Below, piece after piece: positions 53,635-63,180 of a stretch of 64,000 nucleotides of DNA; within the stretch, counting starts at the first letter, position 1, and every line of letters begins with the position of its first letter. Origin of the DNA: Bacillus sp. RAR_GA_16 (GTDB lineage Bacteria > Bacillota > Bacilli > Bacillales > Guptibacillaceae); NCBI RefSeq assembly GCF_020165985.1, contig NZ_JAIUKZ010000018.1, positions 186,001 through 250,000 of the forward strand. Reading direction: 5' to 3'. The notes under the pieces were generated by a model. The model searched no databases. It had not been told where the DNA came from and worked only from the letters and a program-made list of their open reading frames with translations. The position numbers and the translations under genes are program-made.

Positions 53635-54558
53635 TTAGCTAGGGATTCTTGCGATTAAATTTTTACCTAAAAAGCCATTTACCTGCTCATCATTGTAATA
53701 GCGATAAAGCTCCTCAATAAGTCGAGGATAATCGCGATAGCATGTAAGATCTTTTGGAACTTGATCAATCCCATCAAAATCAGAGCCAAGTCCAATATTT
53801 TGAGCTCCTCCAAGGCTACAAATGTGTTCAATATGATGGATAATATCCGAAACACTGGCATTTCGGTCATTCCGCAAAAACTTTGGCACAAAAGTTACGC
53901 CGATAAGAGAATTTTTTTCAATCAGTGCAGTTAACTGTTGATTATCGAGGTTTCTTGGATGTGTACATATGGCTTTTGCATTAGAATGACTTGCCATCAC
54001 ATATCTTCCATGTTCGACGACATCCCAAAAGGCGCGCACGGAAAGGTGGGAAACATCCGTCCAGATCCGATGCTGGTTATGTAAATCAACAACACTTCTC
54101 CCAAAATCGGTTAATCCCGCGCCTCTTGATTCGAGAATACCATCAGCGGTCGAATTGCCATAGTTCCACGTTAAGCCAACGGACCGCACCCCGAGCCTGA
54201 TCAGTGTTTTTAGTCTTGTGGCTTCTCTTCCAATGGCGTCAACACCTTCTAACGTAAGCATGACTCCAATTTTCCCTTTAGCAAGCTGCTCTGCTTCTTT
54301 TTTCGAATAGACAGCTACCACGTCATCATAGGGTTTTACAATCTTCTCATGGAATATCTCCACCATTTCTAACGCACAATCAAATTTAGCGGAGTCGGGC
54401 ACGCTTTCCGGCACGTAGATTGCAAAGAGTTGTAACTTAGCTCCTGCTTTTCTCATTTGATTTAGATTTGTATGAAGGCTATGACCATCCTCAAATGAGA
54501 GAGACGGATTAAGCCACATCTTACACAGCACGTCACAATGTGCATCTACTATATTCAT
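53635..54558 (-). CDS. Membrane dipeptidase family (M19) protein
   Basis: A 307-residue zinc dipeptidase of the renal-dipeptidase family. Metal ligands: NIVDAHCDVL (His-x-Asp), MLTLEGVDAIG (Glu), MASHSNAKAICTHPRN (His), and GLGSDFDGID. No signal peptide, so cytoplasmic. The natural dipeptide is unknown. ATG after GAAGGAGGAACATC. Confidence 0.92.
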   Translation of the reverse strand: MNIVDAHCDVLCKMWLNPSLSFEDGHSLHTNLNQMRKAGAKLQLFAIYVPESVPDSAKFDCALEMVEIFHEKIVKPYDDVVAVYSKKEAEQLAKGKIGVMLTLEGVDAIGREATRLKTLIRLGVRSVGLTWNYGNSTADGILESRGAGLTDFGRSVVDLHNQHRIWTDVSHLSVRAFWDVVEHGRYVMASHSNAKAICTHPRNLDNQQLTALIEKNSLIGVTFVPKFLRNDRNASVSDIIHHIEHICSLGGAQNIGLGSDFDGIDQVPKDLTCYRDYPRLIEELYRYYNDEQVNGFLGKNLIARIPS

Positions 54559-54599
54559 GATGTTCCTCCTTCATTCTTCAAACAATACAAATTAAAGTA

Positions 54600-54634
54600 T
54601 AAAAAACCTGTTTGTAAAAACAAACAGGTTTTTC
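54600..54634. terminator. spoVS terminator
   Basis: AAAAAACCTGTTTG/CAAACAGGTTTTT perfect stem, working on both strands. Confidence 0.9.
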
Positions 54635-54646
54635 TGACGGAACTAT

Positions 54647-54907
54647 TTAGCGAGGCTCTACAATAAGTTTAATTGCGGTACGCTCTTCACCATCAATTAA
54701 GATATCAGTGAAAGCAGGGATACAAATGAGGTCAACGCCACTAGGTGCTACAAACCCTCTTGCGATGGCTACTGCCTTCACAGCCTGATTTAGTGCACCT
54801 GCTCCAATCGCTTGAATCTCGGCATTCCCGCGTTCCCGAAGGACGCCCGCAAGTGCACCAGCTACAGAATTAGGATTGGATTTTGCTGAAACTTTTAATA
54901 TATCCAT
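54647..54907 (-). CDS. spoVS: Stage V sporulation protein S
   Basis: An 86-residue Alba-like protein: DILKVSAKSNPNSVAGALAG, EIQAIGAGALNQAVKAVAIARG, VDLICIPAFTDI. Nearly invariant in spore formers; needed for full coat and septation control. ATG after TAAGGAGGGGCTATA. Between ymdB and the dipeptidase. Confidence 0.97.
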   Translation of the reverse strand: MDILKVSAKSNPNSVAGALAGVLRERGNAEIQAIGAGALNQAVKAVAIARGFVAPSGVDLICIPAFTDILIDGEERTAIKLIVEPR

Positions 54908-55008
54908 TATAGCCCCTCCTTAATTTGATCATCCATTACCACTCTAGACTATATTCCTTGTAAGAAGCTTGTATTCCTGCTGTTTCCGCCATTTTTTCCA
55001 AACGTTCT

Positions 55009-55803
55009 TTAATCATAGAATGGATGGTCGTCATTGATTGCAATACGTTCAATCTTTGTGGCCCTACCAGTTTTTGGATCTAGTGTTAAAAAGACCCCAC
55101 TAAGTTGTTCCCGACCTTTCGTCACTTCAAACCTCACTGGCATTGTTGTCAAAAACTTATTGATTACCGCTTCTCGTTCCATCCCAAGAATACCATCGTA
55201 AGGTCCGGTCATCCCAGCATCTGTTAAATAAGCTGTCCCGCCAGGTAAAATGCGCTCATCAGCCGTCTGTACGTGAGTATGCGTTCCGACAACTGCCGTC
55301 ACCCTTCCATCAAGGTACCAGCCCATTGCCTGTTTTTCACTTGTTGTTTCGGCATGGAAATCAACAAAGATAACCGGCGTTCTTTCTCTCATTTCTTCAA
55401 TTAGTTCATCCGCTTTACGGAATGGATCATCCATTGCAGGAAGGAACGTTCTTCCCTGAAGGTTAATAACGCCAACTTCAACGCCATTTATATTGACAAT
55501 GGTAGATCCAGTTCCAGGTGTTCCTTCTGGATAATTCGCAGGTCGAACGAGTTTCGGTGCACGATCAATAAATTCAAAAATCTCTCGGTTATCCCACGTA
55601 TGGTTCCCCATTGTAATCACTTGAGCTCCCGACTCAAGAAAACCGCGATAAATTTTTTCTGTAATGCCACGCCCACCAGCCGCATTCTCTCCATTTACAA
55701 TCGTAAACGTAGGTTTATATTTTTTCTTTAATCGAGGTAAATAGGTTGAAACCATGTTACGTCCAGGAGAACCGACAACGTCTCCAATAAATAAAATCTT
55801 CAT
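55009..55803 (-). CDS. ymdB: 2',3'-cyclic-nucleotide phosphodiesterase YmdB
   Basis: A 264-residue calcineurin-like metallophosphatase. FIGDVVGSPGRNMV, NGENAAGGRGITEK, MGNHTWDNREIF and VVGTHTHVQTADE carry the two-metal site. In B. subtilis YmdB controls motility and biofilm genes and lies below rny, as here. ATG after GATTGGAGCTTTCAT. Confidence 0.95.
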   Translation of the reverse strand: MKILFIGDVVGSPGRNMVSTYLPRLKKKYKPTFTIVNGENAAGGRGITEKIYRGFLESGAQVITMGNHTWDNREIFEFIDRAPKLVRPANYPEGTPGTGSTIVNINGVEVGVINLQGRTFLPAMDDPFRKADELIEEMRERTPVIFVDFHAETTSEKQAMGWYLDGRVTAVVGTHTHVQTADERILPGGTAYLTDAGMTGPYDGILGMEREAVINKFLTTMPVRFEVTKGREQLSGVFLTLDPKTGRATKIERIAINDDHPFYD

Positions 55804-55881
55804 ATGAAAGCTCCAATCTCTGTTATCATTCTTTATCAGTTTATCAAAAGAAAGTATCGTTCGTACGTTTTTGGTGAAATT

Positions 55882-55914
55882 AAATAAAGCGATGCGCGCG
55901 GCATCGCTTTATTT
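55882..55914. terminator. rny terminator
   Basis: AAATAAAGCGATGC-GCGCG-GCATCGCTTTATTT, overlapping the rny stop codon. Confidence 0.88.
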
Positions 55915-57471
55915 TGCATACTCAACTGCCCTTGTTTCACGAATGACCGTGACTTTAATGTGCCCAGGGTAGTCCAGTTCATTTTCGATTTTCTTCGTAA
56001 TCTCTCGTGCAAGACGATACGATGAAACGTCGTCGACTAGATCGGGTTTTACCATGATCCGTATTTCTCGACCAGCTTGAATGGCGAACGACTTCTCAAC
56101 GCCTTCAAATGACTCAGAAATTTCTTCGAGTTTCTCAAGACGACGAATGTACGTCTCAAGCGTTTCACGACGCGCTCCCGGACGTGCAGCGGATAAGGCA
56201 TCTGCTGCTGCCACAAGCGTAGAGATTACTGATGTTGCTTCCGTATCACCATGGTGAGAGGCGATTGCATTTATGACAACCGGATGCTCTTTATACTTCG
56301 TTGCAAGCTCAACGCCGATTTCAACGTGACTTCCTTCTACTTCGTGGTCAATCGCTTTACCAAGATCGTGAAGGAGACCAGCGCGACGCGCAAGCTGTAC
56401 GTCTTCTCCAAGCTCAGCGGCCATTAAACCAGTCAGGTAAGCCACTTCCATGGAATGCTTCAAGACATTCTGTCCATAACTTGTACGGAACTTCAATCTT
56501 CCCAAAATCTTAATGAGATCCGGGTGGAGTCCATGAACTCCAATTTCAAATGTGGATTGTTCACCCACTTCGCGAATGTATTCATCCACTTCCCTGCGTG
56601 ATTTCTCAACCATTTCTTCAATTCGTGCAGGGTGAATTCTTCCATCCTGTACGAGTTTATCCAGGGCATTACGAGCGATTTCTCTACGTATCGGATCAAA
56701 ACCGGACAAAATAACTGCCTCAGGTGTATCATCGATAATCAGGTCAATCCCCGTTAGCGTTTCAAGAGTTCGAATGTTTCGGCCTTCACGACCAATGATT
56801 CGACCTTTCATCTCGTCATTAGGCAGATTAACAACGGAAACCGTCGTTTCTGCAACATGATCTGCTGCACAGCGCTGAATCGCAAGCGACAATACTTCTC
56901 TCGCCTTCTTATCAGCTTCTTCTTTCGCATTATTCTCACGCTCTTTCACCATTTGCGCAAGCTCATGCTCAAGTTCCTGCTCGCTTTCACGGAAGATGAT
57001 TTGCTTCGCCTCTTCCCTCGTTAAACCGGAAATTCGCTGAAGCTCGTGTTGTTGCTCTTGAAGCAACTCCTCCACTTTGCCTTCCATCTCTTCAATTTGT
57101 CGTTGTTTTTTGGTGAGAGAGTCCTCTCTTCTTTCGAGGGAATCCTCTTTTTTGTCAAGAGTCTCACTTTTACGATCAAGGACCTCTTCTTTTTGTACCA
57201 AACGATTCTCTTGTTTTTGTAACTCATTTCTGCGTTCACGAATTTCACGCTCAGCTTCAACACGAAGATTATGATTCTCGTCCTTCGCTTCAAGCATAGC
57301 TTCCTTTTTCAAAGCTTCAGCGTCGTTTTTACCTTCTTTGATAATCCGTTGCGCTTCCATTTCTGCACTGGAGATTTTCGCTTCAGCAATCGTTTTGCGA
57401 ACAAGAAATCCAACAACTGCTCCGACGACTGCAGAGACCAGCATAGTGGAGATGATGATCACTATATCCAT
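55909..57471 (-). CDS. rny: Ribonuclease Y
   Basis: A 520-residue membrane-bound endoribonuclease. N-terminal anchor ([20 protein letters not shown]), long coiled coil (about 30-200), KH domain with [15 protein letters not shown], and HD domain with [13 protein letters not shown]. It begins mRNA decay, with RicA (here) as one specificity factor. The ATG at 57471 lies eight bases after AGGAGG; the GTG at 57480 overlaps that site. The length then equals that of B. subtilis RNase Y. Confidence 0.97.
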   Translation of the reverse strand: MDIVIIISTMLVSAVVGAVVGFLVRKTIAEAKISSAEMEAQRIIKEGKNDAEALKKEAMLEAKDENHNLRVEAEREIRERRNELQKQENRLVQKEEVLDRKSETLDKKEDSLERREDSLTKKQRQIEEMEGKVEELLQEQQHELQRISGLTREEAKQIIFRESEQELEHELAQMVKERENNAKEEADKKAREVLSLAIQRCAADHVAETTVSVVNLPNDEMKGRIIGREGRNIRTLETLTGIDLIIDDTPEAVILSGFDPIRREIARNALDKLVQDGRIHPARIEEMVEKSRREVDEYIREVGEQSTFEIGVHGLHPDLIKILGRLKFRTSYGQNVLKHSMEVAYLTGLMAAELGEDVQLARRAGLLHDLGKAIDHEVEGSHVEIGVELATKYKEHPVVINAIASHHGDTEATSVISTLVAAADALSAARPGARRETLETYIRRLEKLEEISESFEGVEKSFAIQAGREIRIMVKPDLVDDVSSYRLAREITKKIENELDYPGHIKVTVIRETRAVEYAK

Positions 57472-57810
57472 CGAACTCACCTCCTCCTGCTATCAACTTG
57501 TTGGTTTGCTGTCATGTTAATACTTAGTACCACTTGCAAGATTTCAATCCAGCACATGTCATCTGTTAAGAGTAAAGTATAATTTTACTAGAAAATTATA
57601 ATTATACAATTAATATTGTATCTTTCAGCGTATAGCTTGTCAAGAGAGCACATAGAGGTTAAATTCCTTCAAATATCTCATTATTGCTCATTTTTTCGCC
57701 TTAAACTCCCCTTGAAAACGTCGTGAATGAACGGGTATTCACTGCCTGATCATGGAAAACAAGTAAGTTTTATGGTGACAAAACTAGTAGACAAAGACTA
57801 TGTAGTTAGA
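57472..57810. other. rny leader / recA downstream gap
   Basis: No gene seen. AT-rich, with an 18-base inverted repeat (57604-57621) and the presumed rny promoter region. Confidence 0.5.
57604..57621. repeat. Inverted repeat in the rny upstream region
   Basis: ATACAAT-TAAT-ATTGTAT, perfect 7-bp arms; possible operator. Confidence 0.35.
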
Positions 57811-57841
57811 GAAAAAGCCGGTCTTAGTGACCGGCTTTTTC
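57811..57841. terminator. recA terminator
   Basis: AAAAAGCCGGTC-TTAGT-GACCGGCTTTTT just below the recA stop codon. Confidence 0.93.
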
Positions 57842-57848
57842 AAAGCTT

Positions 57849-59245
57849 TTATTCTTCGTCAGGAAGAAGCGTTTCGTTACCTACAGCCGCCTCATCCACT
57901 TGTTTATCGGCATCAAGATTATGATAAGCGCGAATACGCCCTTCAATCTCAGCTTCCATTGCTGGATTTTCTTTCAAGAATTGCTTTGCATTTTCACGAC
58001 CCTGTCCAAGGCGTTCGCCTTCGAATGAGAACCATGCGCCGCTCTTCTGAACGATTTCAAGATTTGAACCAATATCAAGGATCTCACCCTGCTTGGAAAT
58101 ACCTTCTCCGTACATGATGTCGACTTCTGCTTGTTTAAACGGCGGAGCCACCTTGTTCTTGACGACTTTAATACGCGTTTTGTTACCGACCATGTCATTA
58201 CCTTGTTTCAGCGTCTCAGCACGACGAACTTCTAATCGAACAGATGAATAGAATTTCAGCGCACGTCCGCCTGGAGTTGTTTCTGGCATTTTCTATAGAT
58301 TTTCCATTTCTATAGTGTGGACTATCTCTTCATCTCAATAAATTGAGAGCCTTGCACTTCCAGCAGTAGCCTATCTTCTGCCGTACCCTACTAAGTTAAC
58401 TCCTATATGAGTTCTTTTCGGTAGTCTCTACACCTTCCTCTTAATGAGGCTTGGCACGGTATTACCCATAAACTGGGGGGCTTCACCGTTAGCAGCATCA
58501 TTTATGCCACACCCTCAGGCAATAAGGTTCACAAGGTTTTTTAACATGCTATCACTAGCAAGGGAAACCCATAGTAAACTCCTTAATCTTTTCTTTTTAA
58601 ATTGATTATAGAAAAAGATTAAGCAACTAATCGTTGATTTCCGAACATAACCCCAACTTTTTCACGAATCTGGTTAATAAAGACCGCGGTTGTTTTGGAT
58701 TTATTAATCGCACCAGAAAGCTTACGAAGCGCTTGAGACATTAGACGCGCCTGCAACCCAACGTGCGCATCTCCCATTTCACCTTCGATTTCAGCTTTCG
58801 GTACAAGGGCAGCGACGGAGTCAACAACGACCATATCTACTGCACCGCTTCGTACGAGCGCTTCAGCAATTTCTAGTGCTTGTTCTCCTGTATCAGGTTG
58901 AGAAAGTAATAGTTCATCGATGTTAACACCGAGCTTTTCTGCATAAATCGGATCAAGGGCATGCTCAGCATCAATAAATGCGGCTTGACCACCGTTACGC
59001 TGAACTTCTGCAATGGCATGAAGCGCAACAGTTGTTTTACCTGAAGATTCCGGGCCGTATACTTCGATGACGCGACCTCTTGGATATCCTCCTACACCAA
59101 GAGCGATGTCAAGAGCCAGTGAACCAGTGGATACCGTAGAGACTCTTTGCTCCGCTTGTTCGCCGAGCTTCATGATTGAACCTTTACCGAATTGTTTTTC
59201 TATTTGTCTAAGTGCCATATCTAAGGCAGCTTTACGATCACTCAC
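57849..59245 (-). CDS. recA: Recombinase RecA, split by a group I intron
   Basis: The gene is in two exons: 59245-58637 (203 codons) and 58286-57849 (145 residues plus stop). Joined, they give a 348-residue RecA, the same length as in B. subtilis. Exon 1 holds Walker A GPESSGKT (64-71) and ends ...KVGVMFGN; exon 2 resumes [20 protein letters not shown] with no residue lost. Unspliced mRNA would stop after five extra residues (QRLVA). GTG start after GAGGAGG. A near-perfect SOS box lies upstream (59316). Without intron splicing the cell would lack RecA. Confidence 0.97.
58287..58636 (-). ncRNA. Group I self-splicing intron in recA
   Basis: A 350-nt intron with no ORF. The 5' exon ends in U (GGAAAU) and pairs with the internal guide GUUUCC (58563-58568) with the required U-G pair at the splice site. 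The last intron base is G (omega-G). Core elements: CUAACGGUGAAGCC and AAUACCGUGCC (P4 region), R element GUGUAGAGACUACC (near 58420-58433) and S element AAGAGAUAGUCC (58319-58330) forming P7. The P4 sequences resemble phage T4 td-type subgroup IA introns. A stem CTTAATCTTTT/AAAAGATTAAG extends the P1 loop. Confidence 0.93.
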
Positions 59246-59315
59246 GAATGAATTCCTCCTCGTTATTAAGCTATCACTATCATATCTCTTTTTTGGTCAT
59301 TTGCCAATAGAAAAC

Positions 59316-59329
59316 CGAACATTTATTCG
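59316..59329. promoter_or_regulatory. LexA box upstream of recA
   Basis: CGAACATTTATTCG, one base from CGAAC-N4-GTTCG, 70 bases before the recA start. Confidence 0.65.
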
Positions 59330-59399
59330 TCTTTTTTTATTTTGGAAGACGCTTGACATATTCTAAAACTGTATGATGAAACAACCTGATAAGGAAAGA

Positions 59400-59432
59400 A
59401 GAACGATCAGCCCTTAGTTGAGGCTGATCGTC
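59400..59432 (-). terminator. Terminator of the DEAD-box gene
   Basis: CGATCAGCC...GGCTGATCG with a TTCTTCTTT tail on the minus strand. Confidence 0.75.
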
Positions 59433-59438
59433 ATCTAT

Positions 59439-61007
59439 TTACACTCTGCTTTTTTGTGGTTTGGCAGGTTCTAAGTGGATTGATTTACCATCAATCCCAC
59501 CTGCGCGAAGGGCTTCGTAGACGAATGGAGCAACGTCTTCATGTACTTCAAAGAATGAAAATTTCTCGAAGATATCAATACGACCGACAGATTCTGTTTC
59601 AACACCCGCCATAGCTGAAAGTTCACTTAGCAATTTTTTAGGGTGAAGATCAATATTCCGTCCAACATTCAAGAAGAAACGAACCATTCCGTTCTGTCCA
59701 CCCGTTTCACCGAAGTTATATTCAGATGGCGTCGTATTTTGCTTTTCTTGGATGGCATTTTCAAGAAATGCTTGAACAAGATCTCCAGCGTTGTATTTTG
59801 CAAGTAGAAGATCAGCCGTTTCCCGAGCAGGTGAATCAGTTTTCTGTCTTTTCAACTGCTTTTCAACAGATTTGACGATGTTATCAAGATCGACCGTCTC
59901 ATCCTGTAGAGGCTCAGCTGAAAGATTTAACTTAATCTTTGATTCAATTGACTGTAAAAAGCGCATATCTTTCGGCGTTACAAGCGTTAGCGCAATTCCT
60001 TTGTTGCCAGCGCGCCCTGTACGTCCAATACGGTGAACATAGCGCTCTGGATCTTCAGGGATATCATAGTTAATTACGTGGCTCACATGAGCCACGTCAA
60101 TTCCTCGTGCTGCGATATCGGTCGCAACTAGGAAATTCACTTGAGAGCGTCTAAAGAGATTCATAACTTTCGAACGCTGCTGCTGCGTAAGATCACCATG
60201 AAGCTCTTCCGCCCGGTATCCACGCTTTTTTAATGATTCCGTTACTTGCGCAGCACCCTTTTTCGTTTTAGTGAAAATGATTCCAAGTCGAATGTCTTCA
60301 CTTTCAATGACGCGACAGAGCGTATCGAACTTATCACTTTCAAATGTGCGGTAATAGACCTGCTCCACGGTATCAGCGGTTACATCTCCTTTAGAAACGG
60401 AAATGGTAATCGGATCTTTCAAATATTTACTTGAAAGCTTACGGATTGGTGCAGGAATAGTAGCAGAAAATAAAAGCGACTGACGCTTAACAGGTAGCTG
60501 TTTGAAGATAAGTTCGATATCATCAATAAAGCCCATATCAAGCATTTCATCAGCTTCATCCAAAATAGCTGTGTGAATGTTATCCGTGCGAAGCGTTTTC
60601 CGCTTTAAATGGTCAAGCATACGTCCTGGCGTTCCAACAACGATGTTAACGCCTCTTTTTAAAGCGCGAATTTGATGATAAATTGGTTCCCCACCGTAAA
60701 CTGCGAGTACATTTAAACCTTTATATTTTGAGAGCTTTTGTAGCTCGATCGCTACCTGCATCGCTAGCTCACGTGTTGGTGTTAAAATGATCGCTTCAGG
60801 ACCACCGATCTTTTTCACTTTTTCAATGACAGGAATACCAAATGCAGCCGTTTTTCCTGTACCGGTTTGCGCCTGACCGATCATGTCTCTTCCTTCTAGA
60901 ATTGGCTCAAGAGCTTTTTCCTGAATCGGAGTGGCTTCTTTAAAGCCAAGCTCAAGCACAGCTTTTTTCACTTCATTTGATAATGCAAAGTCTTCAAAAT
61001 TCTTCAT
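59439..61007 (-). CDS. DEAD-box RNA helicase with DbpA-type RNA-binding domain
   Basis: A 522-residue helicase. Motif I AQTGTGKTAA, II DEADEML, III SATIP, VI HRIGRTGRAG. The C-terminal domain (about 440-520, GMVRFFLNVGRNIDLHPKKLL...) is of the DbpA type that recognises 23S rRNA hairpin 92, so it may act in 50S assembly. Located between recA and cinA. AAGGTGAATG precedes the ATG at a rather long distance. Confidence 0.9.
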   Translation of the reverse strand: MKNFEDFALSNEVKKAVLELGFKEATPIQEKALEPILEGRDMIGQAQTGTGKTAAFGIPVIEKVKKIGGPEAIILTPTRELAMQVAIELQKLSKYKGLNVLAVYGGEPIYHQIRALKRGVNIVVGTPGRMLDHLKRKTLRTDNIHTAILDEADEMLDMGFIDDIELIFKQLPVKRQSLLFSATIPAPIRKLSSKYLKDPITISVSKGDVTADTVEQVYYRTFESDKFDTLCRVIESEDIRLGIIFTKTKKGAAQVTESLKKRGYRAEELHGDLTQQQRSKVMNLFRRSQVNFLVATDIAARGIDVAHVSHVINYDIPEDPERYVHRIGRTGRAGNKGIALTLVTPKDMRFLQSIESKIKLNLSAEPLQDETVDLDNIVKSVEKQLKRQKTDSPARETADLLLAKYNAGDLVQAFLENAIQEKQNTTPSEYNFGETGGQNGMVRFFLNVGRNIDLHPKKLLSELSAMAGVETESVGRIDIFEKFSFFEVHEDVAPFVYEALRAGGIDGKSIHLEPAKPQKSRV

Positions 61008-61019
61008 AACTTAGGACAT

Positions 61020-62249
61020 TCACCTTTCTAACTTCAATAATGTGTTAAATCCATGTTTCACAGTACGTTTGCGGATTGCATCGCGGTTCCCAGCAAGATT
61101 TAAGGCAACCACTTTTTCGCCAGATGGTGCTGCTACGCCGATATAAACGGTTCCAGCGTCTTTTCCTTCACTAGGATCAGGACCAGCCACACCTGTGAAA
61201 CTGATGCCGACATCGGTTTTGTATCTCGCTTTTACGTTTCTTGCGAGTTCTATCGCACACTCTTCACTTACGGCACCGTATGCTTCAAGTGTCTCTTTTG
61301 ATACGCCGATCTCTCGCTTTACTTCGTTAGAGTAACACACAACCCCTCCGTAGAAAAGTGATGATACTCCAGGGAGATCTGTTAGCTCCTGACTAAACAT
61401 ACCACCTGTAAGGCTCTCCGCTGTTGAGATCGACCAATTCCGGTCTTTTAGCATTGAAAAGACTTCTTTTGCAAGCGTCGTCTCTCCATAGCCATATAAA
61501 AACGATCCAACGCGTTCATTGATTTTCTTTTCTGTTTCATCAATCAACTTGTTTGCTTCTTCTTTTGAGTCTGCTTTTGCGGTTAAACGTAGCGTCACTT
61601 CCCACTCACCTGCAAGCGGTGCAATGGTAGGGTTTGTTTGCTGATCGATTAAATCTTCAAGTTCTGTCTCAAGTCTCGATTCTCCAATGCCAAAAAACCG
61701 AAGAACGCGCGAGACAATCGTATCTCCCTGCTTCAGCTGACCAAGTAAATAGGGCTCTGCATAGTTTGTAAACATCGGATAAAGTTCTTTTGGAGGGCCA
61801 GGGAAAAGCATATACGTATGATTGTTTTCCGTAAGAGCCATACCCGGAGCCATGCCATTGTCATTGCGAAGCACAGCAGCACCGTCCAATACTAGTGCCT
61901 GTTTGCGGTTATTTTCCGACATTGGAGCACCAGTTTTGTCATAATAGGCTTGAATGGTGTTCATGGCTTCTTCGTTGTAAACAAGCGTTTTATTAAGCGT
62001 TTCTGCGATCGTTTCTTTCGTGAGGTCATCTTTTGTCGGGCCAAGGCCACCTGTAAAAATGAGGAGGTCTGAGCGTGTTTGTGCAACTTCAATGGCCTGT
62101 TTTAAGCGCTCGTGATTATCGCCAACTACCGTATGATAGAAAACATTAATCCCAAGATCAGCCAGGCGTTTTGAGATAAATTGTGCATTTGTGTTTGCGA
62201 TTTGTCCGAGTAATAACTCTGAACCGATTCCAATAATTTCAGCGTTCAT
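61020..62249 (-). CDS. cinA: CinA family protein (NMN amidase/ADP-ribose pyrophosphatase)
   Basis: A 409-residue two-domain protein. N-terminal MoaB/MoeA-like domain with [18 protein letters not shown] and [16 protein letters not shown]-terminal NMN deamidase domain with [12 protein letters not shown] and [19 protein letters not shown]. Named for competence induction and found beside recA in many Gram-positives. Ends 12 bases before the helicase gene. Confidence 0.95.
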   Translation of the reverse strand: MNAEIIGIGSELLLGQIANTNAQFISKRLADLGINVFYHTVVGDNHERLKQAIEVAQTRSDLLIFTGGLGPTKDDLTKETIAETLNKTLVYNEEAMNTIQAYYDKTGAPMSENNRKQALVLDGAAVLRNDNGMAPGMALTENNHTYMLFPGPPKELYPMFTNYAEPYLLGQLKQGDTIVSRVLRFFGIGESRLETELEDLIDQQTNPTIAPLAGEWEVTLRLTAKADSKEEANKLIDETEKKINERVGSFLYGYGETTLAKEVFSMLKDRNWSISTAESLTGGMFSQELTDLPGVSSLFYGGVVCYSNEVKREIGVSKETLEAYGAVSEECAIELARNVKARYKTDVGISFTGVAGPDPSEGKDAGTVYIGVAAPSGEKVVALNLAGNRDAIRKRTVKHGFNTLLKLER

Positions 62250-62401
62250 TTGTAACCATCCCCTCTATTCGAATCAAGGTACTGATTCAATAGCTTATCA
62301 TTCGTCCACTTCCATTATACACCGGTTTTGCCTATACGTATAAGAATGCGCACTGAAGAAACAAAGAACCGTATGAATTTAGGCGCCTTATAAGGGCTCA
62401 A

Positions 62402-62428
62402 AAGGGAACAGAATAATCTGTTCCCTAA
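62402..62428 (-). terminator. pgsA terminator
   Basis: AGGGAACAG-AATAAT-CTGTTCCCT with TTTT on the minus strand. Confidence 0.7.
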
Positions 62429-62433
62429 AGGCG

Positions 62434-63012
62434 TTAACGTGATTTAAGTAGGACCTCTCTATTCTTCGAGAAGTAATCCCATCCTGACCAGACGGTAATA
62501 AGAAGCGCCGCCCACAAAGAAATCGTGGCAAATGGAAAACCAATAGCTTCAAACGGAACATTCTGAATCAAAAGCATAATAATTGCGATGATTTGAATCC
62601 ACGTTTTCAACTTTCCAAGATTGCTTGCCGCAAGAACCTCCCCTTCTGAAGAAGCAACTAATCTCAATCCAGTAACAGCAAATTCACGACTAAGAATAAT
62701 CACTACAATCCATGCTGGCGCACCTCCAAGCTCCACGAGTGAAACAAACGCTGATGTCACGAGAAGCTTATCGGCAAGCGGATCGAGGAATTTCCCGAGA
62801 TTTGTAACCAGGTTATGTTTTCTAGCTATGTAACCGTCTATCCAATCGGTTACTGAAGCGAAAATAAAAATCGCTGTAGCAATTAAATGCGAATTTAATA
62901 AGACGGTACCTGCGATTTCAGTTTCACCTAGCGGCAGTGGCGCCAGGAGAAAAATAAGAAAAACAGGGATTAAAAAAATGCGTGATACGGTAATTTTATT
63001 AGGCAAATTCAC
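62434..63012 (-). CDS. pgsA: CDP-diacylglycerol--glycerol-3-phosphate phosphatidyltransferase
   Basis: A 192-residue membrane enzyme for phosphatidylglycerol synthesis. The CDP-alcohol transferase motif DG-x2-AR-x8-G-x3-D-x3-D is seen as DWIDGYIARKHNLVTNLGKF then LDPLADK. About five membrane helices. GTG start after AGGAGGAACACAC. Essential in most bacteria. Confidence 0.95.
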   Translation of the reverse strand: MNLPNKITVSRIFLIPVFLIFLLAPLPLGETEIAGTVLLNSHLIATAIFIFASVTDWIDGYIARKHNLVTNLGKFLDPLADKLLVTSAFVSLVELGGAPAWIVVIILSREFAVTGLRLVASSEGEVLAASNLGKLKTWIQIIAIIMLLIQNVPFEAIGFPFATISLWAALLITVWSGWDYFSKNREVLLKSR

Positions 63013-63144
63013 GTGTGTTCCTCCTAAATGTCATGTAACCTATTGATCGTGCGCGGATCGCCACTAATCCCACTAAATCGTATTCTATTCTATCACTGTT
63101 TCTTTCATGCAGAAAGGAAAACTTCACCAATCGAGAATCGAAAG

Positions 63145-63172
63145 AAAGGAGCCATCTGAAAAGATGACTCCA
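63145..63172 (-). terminator. rodZ terminator
   Basis: GGAGTCATCT-TTTC-AGATGGCTCC (one wobble) just below the stop codon, with TTTCTTTCG on the minus strand. Confidence 0.7.
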
Positions 63173-63180
63173 TTGTGAGC

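Noticed and set aside
57849-58289. Independent short gene starting MPETTPGG
   Set aside because: It is recA exon 2; the ATG is made of the last intron bases (ATG with omega-G) and the first exon base is C.
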